From the NCBI RefSeq assembly GCF_007829885.1, contig NZ_VIWW01000001.1:5766001-5830000 (forward strand): DNA of 64,000 bases, written 5' to 3'. The notes under the pieces were generated by a model, which saw nothing but the letters and a program-made list of their open reading frames with translations, had not been told where the DNA came from and ran no database searches. A program made the position numbers and the translations under genes. This stretch comes from Streptomyces brevispora (lineage in GTDB: Bacteria; Actinomycetota; Actinomycetes; Streptomycetales; Streptomycetaceae). Shown here piece after piece: positions 17,671 to 24,500 of the stretch. The first letter of the stretch is position 1. Each line of letters begins with the position of its first letter.

Positions 17671-18722
17671 TCGTCGGACACCGCGAGGTGCGCAACCTGC
17701 TGGACGGGCACGACAAGGAGGTGCTCGAACTCGTAGCGGACGCCTACCGGTTGCACGACGAGGGGCGCACCGCCCTGCCCCACTCGGTCTTCCTGCGTTT
17801 CCCCGAGGAAGACCGCAACCGCATCATCGGACTGCCGGCGTACCTGGGCGGCGACCATGCGGTGGCCGGGATGAAGTGGATCGCCAGCTTCCCCGGCAAC
17901 GTGGCGTACGGCACCGAGCGGGCCAGCGCCTCCATCGTCCTGAACTCGATGGCCGACGGCCGCCCGGAGGCGTTCATCGAGGCCTCCGTGATCTCCGCCC
18001 GCAGGACCGGGGCCTCGGCCGCGCTCGCCGCTGGACTGTTCACCGAGGATCCGGTGGGGATGGGCCTGGTCGGGCTCGGGCCGATCAACCTGGAGGTGTT
18101 GCGCTTCTGCGCCGCGCGGCTGCCGTCGCTGCGGGAGGCGCTGGTGTACGACCTGGACCGCGGCCGTGCGGAGGCGTTCGCGGACCTGGCCGGGAGCGTC
18201 GTACCGGGGGTGGAGGTGCGCGTGGCGGACGATGCGGCGCAGGCACTGAGCGCGTACGGGCTCGTGTCGTTGGCGACCACGGCAGGGACTCCGCACATGG
18301 ATCTGTCCGGCTGCCGGGAGGACGCCACGGTGCTGCACGTGTCACTGCGCGACCTGACGGTGGAGGCGGTGCTCGGCGCGCAGAACATCGTCGACGACAC
18401 CCATCACGTCTGCCGTGAGCGGACCTCTCTGCATCTGGCGGAACAGCGCACCGGGGGACGGGAGTTCGTGGACGCGGAGATCGGGGCGCTGCTGCGCGGC
18501 GGCTCCGGGTTCCGGCGCGAACCGGGCCGCCGGGTGGTGTTCTCGCCCTTCGGGCTCGGGGTGCTCGACCTGGCACTGGCCCGCTGGGTGCGGGACCGGG
18601 CGGGCGTGGAGGGCGTCGGCGTGCGGGTGGAGGGCTTCCTGCCGGGGCCGGGGCCGGACCAGGAGCCGCAGTCGCGGACGCGGTCGGAGCCCGAGTCGGA
18701 GCAGGCCACCGCCGCGGTGTGA
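17664..18722 (+). CDS. sbnB: SbnB-like Dap synthase (ornithine cyclodeaminase family dehydrogenase)
   Basis: About 352 residues from a GTG overlapping the end of sbnA. The sequence follows the ornithine cyclodeaminase/mu-crystallin family. The N-terminal part has the substrate Lys in VAGMKWIASFPGN, then EASVISARRTGASAALAA, and the dinucleotide loop is VGLVGLGPINLEVLRF. The C-terminal part has HVSLRDLTVEAV and the VVFSPFGLGVLDLALA segment. SbnB uses NAD+ to oxidise the SbnA product, releasing L-2,3-diaminopropionate. The last 30 residues are a low-complexity Pro/Gln/Ser tail that looks non-conserved. The stop is directly followed by the 14-bp tandem repeat array. Confidence 0.9.
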   Translation: MLIVGHREVRNLLDGHDKEVLELVADAYRLHDEGRTALPHSVFLRFPEEDRNRIIGLPAYLGGDHAVAGMKWIASFPGNVAYGTERASASIVLNSMADGRPEAFIEASVISARRTGASAALAAGLFTEDPVGMGLVGLGPINLEVLRFCAARLPSLREALVYDLDRGRAEAFADLAGSVVPGVEVRVADDAAQALSAYGLVSLATTAGTPHMDLSGCREDATVLHVSLRDLTVEAVLGAQNIVDDTHHVCRERTSLHLAEQRTGGREFVDAEIGALLRGGSGFRREPGRRVVFSPFGLGVLDLALARWVRDRAGVEGVGVRVEGFLPGPGPDQEPQSRTRSEPESEQATAAV

Positions 18723-18729
18723 CGGGCGG

Positions 18730-19076
18730 CCGTACGCACCGGGCCGTACGCACCGGGCCGTACGAACCGGGCCGTACGAACCGGGCCGTACGCACCGGGC
18801 CGTACGCACCGGGCCGTACGCACCGGGCCGTACGAACCGGGCCGTACGAACCGGGCCGTACGCACCGGGCCGTACGAACCGGGCCGTACGAACCGGGCCG
18901 TACGCACCGGGCCGTACGAACCGGGCCGTACGCACCGGGCCGTACGAACCGGGCCGTACGCACCGGGCCGTACGAACCGGGCCGTACGAACCGGGCCGTA
19001 CGCACCGGGCCGTACGAACCGGGCCGTACGCACCGGGCCGTACGAACCGGGCCGTACGAACCGGGCCGTACGAAGG
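18730..19076. repeat. 14-bp tandem repeat array, 24 full copies
   Basis: The unit is CCGTACG(C/A)ACCGGG, repeated without interruption 24 times (18730-19065) plus a degraded 25th copy. Only one position varies. Reading C for the GCACC form and A for GAACC, the order is CCAACCCAACAACACACAAC then ACAA. Each unit contains the palindrome CGTACG. Since 14 is not a multiple of three, the array is not a protein repeat; frames that run through it are accidental. It starts 8 bases after the sbnB stop. Confidence 0.97.
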
Positions 19077-19446
19077 GGCCCCGCGCACGCGAGGACCGAG
19101 GGCCCCAGGGGCGAAGGAAGCCGACCCGTGAGCGGGCGGCATGCTTCCAGCTCACACGGCAGGGCTGCGGCAGCAGGGAAGCCTGCCGGATCGTCGGCAC
19201 CGATGTGCGGACGGGCAGGCGCCGGTACCGGTCGGGGCACCAGCCTCATGGGCCACGGCCGCGAGCGCCTCGATGCCGACGCCGCCGAACTCAACGGCGG
19301 CCCGCGCGAAACGCTCGGCTGGGAATCCCCAGCCGAGCGCCCGCACCAACTGTTCGCGGCCCGAACAGCGGACCACGTGGTGCAACGACCCCTCGAATCC
19401 GCCGCCGACGCCCGGGGCCCCTTTCGTCGTAGCGGCGAGGAAGCGG
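19077..19446. other. Non-coding or relic stretch with a minus-strand gene fragment
   Basis: Between the repeat array and the hydroxylase gene. A minus-strand frame from about 19443 to 19152 has natural-looking protein sequence (HHVVRCSGREQLVRALGWGF, then FARAAVEFGGVGIEALAAV). It lacks a good start and overlaps the hairpin at 19312-19339. It may be the rest of a deleted gene; no family was recognised. A GGGGCCC/GGGCCCC inverted pair (19075-19106) could help to end sbnB transcription. Confidence 0.4.
19312..19339 (-). terminator. Perfect hairpin after the hydroxylase gene
   Basis: The 12-bp arms CGCTCGGCTGGG and CCCAGCCGAGCG form a perfect stem with a 4-base loop, about 108 bases past the stop of the minus-strand hydroxylase gene. 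There is no T-run, as usual for Streptomyces stem-loop terminators. Confidence 0.5.
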
Positions 19447-20442
19447 TCAGCCGAGTACGGCGCCGGCCGCGTGCCGCAGCGGGCGGGTGCGGCGGTTGTC
19501 CAGCGACGCGTACACCCGGTGCAGCCAGCGGTCGGTGCCGTCGTAGCGCGGCGAGAACGAGGAACGGCCGTGCACCGCCAGGCGGTTGTCCACCACCGCG
19601 AGGTCGCCGGGGGTCAGCGCCAGCGCGGACGTGACGCGGATGAGGACGTCGCGCAGTTCCGCCATCGCCTCCCGGGCCTCGTTGTCCAGTGGGTGGGTGG
19701 CGTGGAAGTCGACCAGGACATTCGGGTCCTCCGGGGCCCCGGGCAGGATCGCGTGCGCGGGTGCGGCTCCCTCGCGGATCTCGAAGGACGGCGGTGCCTC
19801 GGTGAGGAAGCGGTCCTCGGAGAGCACCCGGCGGGCCCGCTCGGACAGCAGCGGCAGCGCGCGGCGGACCGAAGCGGTGCACAGGCGCGCTTCCCCCGAC
19901 GGGTCCTCGCGTACGCACAACAGTCCGATGTAGTCGGGGCGGTTGTTGTGGAACGCGTTCTCGGTGTGCATTTCGAGGAGCTCGGAGCCGGCGTTGGACT
20001 GCTGGCTCTCCTGGCCGGGCACGGGCACCACGTTCTGCACGAGCGCGCCGGACTTCTCGTTGCGATAGGCGATCACCTCGCCGAGCTGGAGCATCGCGGC
20101 GGTGACGACCGCGGCCGCCGTGGACGCGGTGCGCTCCACGGACCCCGCGTGCGAGGGCGTCGACGGCAGCCGGGTTCCGTCGGCGGGGGCGACGGGCAGG
20201 TTGCGGATCAGGAGTACTCCGTCGGGTCCTGCGTCATGGCGGAAGGCACGCAGTTCGGCGAGCAGCCGCCGCGGCAGCCCGGCCGACGCGTTGCGCACCG
20301 CGCGTATCCAGTCCAGGTCGTCGGTCGCGGCGGGTCCGGTCTTCGCGAGGTGGTCGGCGAGCTCGCCGACCACCTCACGCTCGGGGCCGGTGAGAACCAG
20401 GGCGGCTGGGGACAGCGTGGTCTCCACAGAGGTCTGAGTCAT
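19447..20442 (-). CDS. Clavaminate synthase-like Fe(II)/2OG amino-acid hydroxylase (AsnO/VioC type)
   Basis: A 331-residue non-heme iron oxygenase. The facial triad is visible as H159-x-E161 in LLEMHTENAFHNNRPDY and the distal H308 in DRWLHRVY. HxE rather than HxD is the mark of the AsnO/VioC/KtzO beta-hydroxylase group. The 2OG-contacting Arg segment is in the same C-terminal stretch (SPRYDGTDRWLHR). Family members hydroxylate C3 of free Asn, Arg, Glu or of a carrier-bound residue. The NRPS has an Asn-type module and no other hydroxylase is near, so L-Asn to 3-hydroxy-Asn is the best guess. It lies 197 bases downstream of the desaturase gene on the same strand. Confidence 0.87.
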   Translation of the reverse strand: MTQTSVETTLSPAALVLTGPEREVVGELADHLAKTGPAATDDLDWIRAVRNASAGLPRRLLAELRAFRHDAGPDGVLLIRNLPVAPADGTRLPSTPSHAGSVERTASTAAAVVTAAMLQLGEVIAYRNEKSGALVQNVVPVPGQESQQSNAGSELLEMHTENAFHNNRPDYIGLLCVREDPSGEARLCTASVRRALPLLSERARRVLSEDRFLTEAPPSFEIREGAAPAHAILPGAPEDPNVLVDFHATHPLDNEAREAMAELRDVLIRVTSALALTPGDLAVVDNRLAVHGRSSFSPRYDGTDRWLHRVYASLDNRRTRPLRHAAGAVLG

Positions 20443-20639
20443 GAACGTGCCTTAGCTGTAGGTGAGTCGGGGCCGTGTGCCAGTACGAGGCCGGCGGACT
20501 CGGCCAGTCTCTTCGGGGCCGCTATATCGCCCCTATTCGTGCCGGTGCGTCCCCGGGGGCCGGTGCGGGCGCCGGCGGCCGCGGCCTCCACCGGTGCTCG
20601 TACGGTCCGGGCTTCCGCCGTCGCGCACGGTGTGCGGCC
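20443..20639. other. Spacer between desaturase and hydroxylase genes
   Basis: A 197-base spacer between two minus-strand genes. It is long enough for a separate hydroxylase promoter, though none was pinned down. No gene was recognised in it. Confidence 0.4.
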
Positions 20640-21620
20640 CTACACTGCTGCCGCCGCGCGGCGGGCGAGCCGTACGCGGCGATCCTCGCGGCGGGCGGTG
20701 AACCGGGAGGCCTGCTGCTCCAGGCCTTCCAGGAAGGAGGCCAGTTCCTCGCGGGCCTGCTCGCCGACCGGGCCGAAGCCGGTGCGCTCGAAGACGCGCA
20801 GGTGGCGCAGGACGGGCATGACGACCTTCTCGTGGTGCAGCTGCAGGTCGTAGATTCCGGCCATCGCGATCATCATGGAGAAGCGGGCGAAGTCGGGCTG
20901 GTTCTCGCCCGGCATCCGGAAGTCGAGCAGCATGTCGCGGATGGCGACCATGGCGTCGTCGGGTGCCCGGTCCAGGGCCGCATCCAGCAGGTTCCGGTAG
21001 AAGAGCATGTGCAGGTTCTCGTCGGCCGCGATCCGCGCGAGCAGCCGCTCGGCGATCGGACAGCCGGTCGCGCTGCCGGTGTTGCGGTGCGAGACCCGGG
21101 TGGCCAGCTCCTGGAAGGTGACGTACGCGAGCGTCTCCAGGACGCCGCCGGGGGAGCCGCCGCTACCCGCCGCCATGTGCGCCAGGCGGCGCCGCTCCAG
21201 GTCGACGGGGTCGACGGCGCGCGTCACCACGAGGTAGTCGCGCAGAGCGATGCCGTGCCTGGCCTCCTCGGCGGTCCAGCGGTTGGTCCACTCGCCCCAG
21301 GCGGCGTCCCGGCCCAGTGTGCCGGCGAAGTCGCCGTGGTAGCCGGGGAGGTTGTCCTCGGTGAGCAGGTTGACGACGAGCGAGGCCTGGACGGCGGGGT
21401 CGAGGACGGTGTCCTCGGGCGTCCAGTCCTCGCCTCCGAGGAGGGCGTAGTCGCGGCCCCGGCTCCAGGGCACGTAGTCGTGCGGATTCCAGTCCCTCAC
21501 GGCTTTCAGATGCCGGTCGATGTTCTGCGCGACGATCGGCTCCAGCTCGTGGAGCAGCGCCAACTCTTGTTTCGGATGCGGTTGCCGGGGTGCGGTGGTG
21601 CTGCTCTCCCTGGGTGTCAT
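20640..21620 (-). CDS. Acyl-ACP desaturase (diiron)
   Basis: A 326-residue protein from the ATG at 21620, preceded by a GGGGGAG ribosome site. It has the soluble diiron desaturase pattern: an N-terminal ELEPIVAQNIDRHL helix, WNPHDYVPWSRG, the first iron ligand pair EEARHG in NRWTAEEARHGIALRDY, and the second motif DENLHMLFYRN. These are the actinomycete DesA1/DesA2 equivalents of plant stearoyl-ACP desaturase, which insert a cis double bond into carrier-bound acyl chains using ferredoxin. Its place in the cluster suggests an unsaturated acyl side chain, or oxidation of an acyl group on the assembly line. It diverges from the AMP-ligase operon. Confidence 0.9.
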   Translation of the reverse strand: MTPRESSTTAPRQPHPKQELALLHELEPIVAQNIDRHLKAVRDWNPHDYVPWSRGRDYALLGGEDWTPEDTVLDPAVQASLVVNLLTEDNLPGYHGDFAGTLGRDAAWGEWTNRWTAEEARHGIALRDYLVVTRAVDPVDLERRRLAHMAAGSGGSPGGVLETLAYVTFQELATRVSHRNTGSATGCPIAERLLARIAADENLHMLFYRNLLDAALDRAPDDAMVAIRDMLLDFRMPGENQPDFARFSMMIAMAGIYDLQLHHEKVVMPVLRHLRVFERTGFGPVGEQAREELASFLEGLEQQASRFTARREDRRVRLARRAAAAV

Positions 21621-21741
21621 GGTCTCCCCCTCGACGGTTCGGATTCTCGACCGTAGACCAAGAATGACCACTTCCAGGCGACTCGTGGCAAATATAGATC
21701 ACCTGTAGTCAGGTTCGTAGCATCGTGTTCGAACTAATCGA
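21621..21741. promoter_or_regulatory. Divergent promoter region, desaturase / ligase operon
   Basis: A 121-base gap, AT-richer near its right end. It holds a TATAGAT box (about 21693-21699) that could be the -10 of the plus-strand operon. On the left, TCGAC appears twice with 16-base spacing (21631 and 21647). The spacing does not match the 11- or 22-base period expected of SARP heptamers. Confidence 0.4.
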
Positions 21742-23256
21742 ATGTCGGGCCGGGGGTGTGCTGGGCGGATGCTCATCAATGCGGAAGGCAGGCGAATATC
21801 GTCCGCCGGTGTGGACGGTGCCTGTAGGGCTGTCGCACGGGAACTGCGCGGGCGGGGGATAAACGAGCGGAGCAGGGTTCTGCTGACAGGTGAGAATACT
21901 CAGGAATTCATTCTCGTCCTGTTCGCGCTGATGGAGTGCGGGGCCTCGGTCGCGCTCGCCGACCGGCGGATTCCCGCCGACCAGCAGGCGGCACTGGCCG
22001 TCGACGCCGGGGTCGACCGGATCCTCACCGACAACGCGCTTCCGGAGCGGGCCGGGGGGATCGGCCAGGAACTTCTGGCCGATCTGGTCGGCGGCGCGAT
22101 GGCCGGGTGCGAACCGTCCGGCGGCGCGGCCGAGGCGGCCGAAGAGGGACCGCTCGGCTTCGACCGCTGGTTCGCCCGCGAGGACGCGCTGATCGTCTGG
22201 AGCTCGGGAAGCACCGGGGCCCCCAAGGGGATCGTGCGCTCCGGAGCCGCGGTCCGCGCCAACATCGCCCGGACCGCGGCCCGTATGGCGTATCGCGCGG
22301 ACGACGTGCTGCTGCCGCTGCTGCCCTTCACTCATCAGTACGGGTTGTCCATGCTGCTGCTGTGGATGCAGACCGGCGCGACGCTGGTGCTCCAGACCAG
22401 CAGCCAGCGGGTGGACCGGGCGCTGGAGGCGATCGCGGCGTACGGCGTGACCGTCGTCGACGCGGTCCCGGCCATGTACTCCACCCTCCTCAACCTGGTG
22501 GACGGCGCACGGGCGGGGACGAACATGATCGGCTCGGTCCGCATGTGGTGCGTCGGCGGCGAGCCGCTCGGCCGGGAACTCGGTGAACGCTTCGTCCGTA
22601 CGGTCGGAAGTCCGCTGCTCGACGGCTACGGCAGCAGCGAAGCGGGCAACATCGCTCTCGCCGTGCACCCCGACCCCCGGGGCTGCGGCCGGCCGCTGGA
22701 CGGTATCGAGGTCCTGGTGCTCGACGACGCGGGACGCGAGGTCCCCGTGGGGGAGACCGGCCAAGTCGTCGTCCGCACCCCGGACTACATGACCGGCGTG
22801 CTCGGCCCCGCGGGCACACTGCTCCGGGTGGAGCGGGACGCGTACCGGACGGACGACATCGGCTGTCTGGACGGAGCGGGCAACCTGACCGTCCTGGGCC
22901 GCAGGGACGCCGTGCACCGCAATGGGCACACTCTCTACCCGGACGCGATCGCCGCCCGGGCCGGCGCCTGCGGTGCCCCCGTCCGGGTGGTGCCCGTGCA
23001 GGGCGGCCGGGACGACCGGGTGCACCTGGTGTTCTTCGTCGCCGACGCGGCCGGGCAGCCTGCCGCCAAGTGGCGCCGGGAGCTCGCGCAGTGCGTGGCG
23101 GAACACGAACTGCCCAACCGAGTGGTCGTACTCCAGGAATTCCCGTTGAACAACACCGGGAAGATCGACCGCCGGGCACTGCGTGAAATGGCACTGCGGG
23201 AGATATCACCGCGTGAAATGGCACCGCGTGAATCCATGAGAGGCGTACTGCAATGA
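21742..23256 (+). CDS. AMP-dependent acyl/aryl ligase
   Basis: About 504 residues of the adenylate-forming (ANL) family. Visible motifs are the P-loop WSSGSTGAPKGIV, the aromatic site strand LLPFTHQYGLSMLL, YGSSEAGN (A5), the hinge YRTDDIGCLDGAGNLTVLGR (A8) and the catalytic Lys in NNTGKIDRRAL (A10). It activates a carboxylate to an acyl-adenylate and loads CoA or a carrier; the substrate is not predictable by eye. An ATG at 21769 is an alternative start. The C-terminus ends in repeated REMA/REIS/REMAPRE units from a short DNA repeat. The stop overlaps the aldehyde dehydrogenase gene, implying that ligase and reductase act in sequence. Confidence 0.85.
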   Translation: MSGRGCAGRMLINAEGRRISSAGVDGACRAVARELRGRGINERSRVLLTGENTQEFILVLFALMECGASVALADRRIPADQQAALAVDAGVDRILTDNALPERAGGIGQELLADLVGGAMAGCEPSGGAAEAAEEGPLGFDRWFAREDALIVWSSGSTGAPKGIVRSGAAVRANIARTAARMAYRADDVLLPLLPFTHQYGLSMLLLWMQTGATLVLQTSSQRVDRALEAIAAYGVTVVDAVPAMYSTLLNLVDGARAGTNMIGSVRMWCVGGEPLGRELGERFVRTVGSPLLDGYGSSEAGNIALAVHPDPRGCGRPLDGIEVLVLDDAGREVPVGETGQVVVRTPDYMTGVLGPAGTLLRVERDAYRTDDIGCLDGAGNLTVLGRRDAVHRNGHTLYPDAIAARAGACGAPVRVVPVQGGRDDRVHLVFFVADAAGQPAAKWRRELAQCVAEHELPNRVVVLQEFPLNNTGKIDRRALREMALREISPREMAPRESMRGVLQ

Positions 23257-24500
23257 TTGAGGTAGTGGCCAGGGAAGGCACCGAACTCCCTGCGGAGTAC
23301 GAAATTCCTTGCGGGGATCGGCGCAAGGCCCTGCACGATGTGGCGAGCCTGCTCCGCACTCGGCGCGAGGAAGTCCTCCAGGTGCTCTTCGAGACGTGCA
23401 ACTACCGCACCGCGTGCGGGGAGATAGACGTCTCCATCGAGGCGCTGGAGGGCGCATACGACGAGGTGATGCGATTCAAGCCGCCGCGCGTGAAGCAGAT
23501 CGGCGTGCTCATGCCGTCGAACATCCCGCTCTACAGCTACATCCTGTACCTGCTGATCCCCAGCCTCTACAGCGAACGCGTGGCGTTCCGCCCCTCGGGT
23601 CGCATCAGCGGCCAGACCGAGAAGCTGCACAAGTTGCTCGGCACCGCGCACGACCTGCCCGTCGAGATGTGCCTGACCGGCCAGCGCGACTTCCTCGCGG
23701 TGGAGGCGGCCCGCTCCGAAGTGCTGGTGTTCACCGGCACCTTCGACAACGCGGAGAAGATCCGCGGGCAACTCCGCAAGGACCAGCTGTTCCTGTACTT
23801 CGGGCAGGGCGTCAACCCGTTCGTGGTCGGCCCGGACGCCGACCTCAGCAGCGCGGTCAACGGCGCACTGCACGCCCGCATGATGAACTCGGGACAGGAC
23901 TGCTTCGGCCCCGACGTCTACTTCGTGCACACCTCGCTCAGCTCGCAGTTCTGCAACCTCCTGGCCCGCCGCGTGAGCTCGCTCAAGCACGGCCGCAACG
24001 AGGACGCGGCCGCCGACTACGGCTCCATGTACTACCTGGACGCCTTCGAGTCGGCGCTGAGTCACCTCGTCGACAACCGTGTCTTCATCGCGGCCGGCGG
24101 CCGGGCCGACCTCACCGAGGGACACCTCGCCCCGACCGTCCTGGTCCGGCCTGTCGAGTCGGCGGTGCGCCCCCCGGAGATGTTCGCGCCGATCTTCAAC
24201 GTGGTGCCGTACACCAGCCGCGAGTGGCTGAGCTCGATGCTCACCCACCAGTACTTCGAGGAGCGGGCGATGGCCGCCACCGTCTACGGCACCGACCCCG
24301 ACCTCGTCGAACTGCTCGGCCGCCGCCACACCGTCAGCGTCAACAGCACCCTCATCGACATCGAGAACGGCAACGCCCCCTTCGGCGGTACCGGCGTCCG
24401 CGCCAACTACGCCGCCATCAGGGGAGAGCGGCACACCGAACCGCTGCTCATCTCCAAGGCGGTCGCCGACCACGCGATACCCGCCGGAGGCCCGCGATGA
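23253..24500 (+). CDS. Aldehyde dehydrogenase-fold acyl reductase
   Basis: A 415-residue ALDH-superfamily protein overlapping the ligase gene. The catalytic Cys is C217 in MMNSGQDCFGPDVYFVH, and the cofactor strand is EVLVFTGTFDNAEKI. In ordinary ALDHs the general base Glu lies in an ELGGKNP motif. Here the same place reads LYFGQGVNPFVVGPDADL, with no Glu. That absence is typical of CoA-acylating or LuxC-like reductases, where water attack is avoided and an acyl thioester or adenylate is reduced to an aldehyde. Ligase plus reductase would turn a free acid into an aldehyde. The downstream ThDP gene overlaps by four bases. Confidence 0.8.
   Translation: MIEVVAREGTELPAEYEIPCGDRRKALHDVASLLRTRREEVLQVLFETCNYRTACGEIDVSIEALEGAYDEVMRFKPPRVKQIGVLMPSNIPLYSYILYLLIPSLYSERVAFRPSGRISGQTEKLHKLLGTAHDLPVEMCLTGQRDFLAVEAARSEVLVFTGTFDNAEKIRGQLRKDQLFLYFGQGVNPFVVGPDADLSSAVNGALHARMMNSGQDCFGPDVYFVHTSLSSQFCNLLARRVSSLKHGRNEDAAADYGSMYYLDAFESALSHLVDNRVFIAAGGRADLTEGHLAPTVLVRPVESAVRPPEMFAPIFNVVPYTSREWLSSMLTHQYFEERAMAATVYGTDPDLVELLGRRHTVSVNSTLIDIENGNAPFGGTGVRANYAAIRGERHTEPLLISKAVADHAIPAGGPR

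Noticed and set aside
18730..19076. CRISPR array
   Set aside because: Units are head-to-tail without spacers and only 14 bases long; no cas genes are nearby.
18404..19432. Long reading frames through the repeat array giving repetitive GPYAPGRT/RPGSYGPVRTA-type proteins on both strands
   Set aside because: They exist only because the 14-bp unit lacks stops in several frames. There is no start context, no family, and all frames look alike.
21631..21653. SARP heptamer direct repeats (TCGAC twice)
   Set aside because: The spacing is 16 bases rather than 11 or 22, and only two short matches exist; too weak to annotate.
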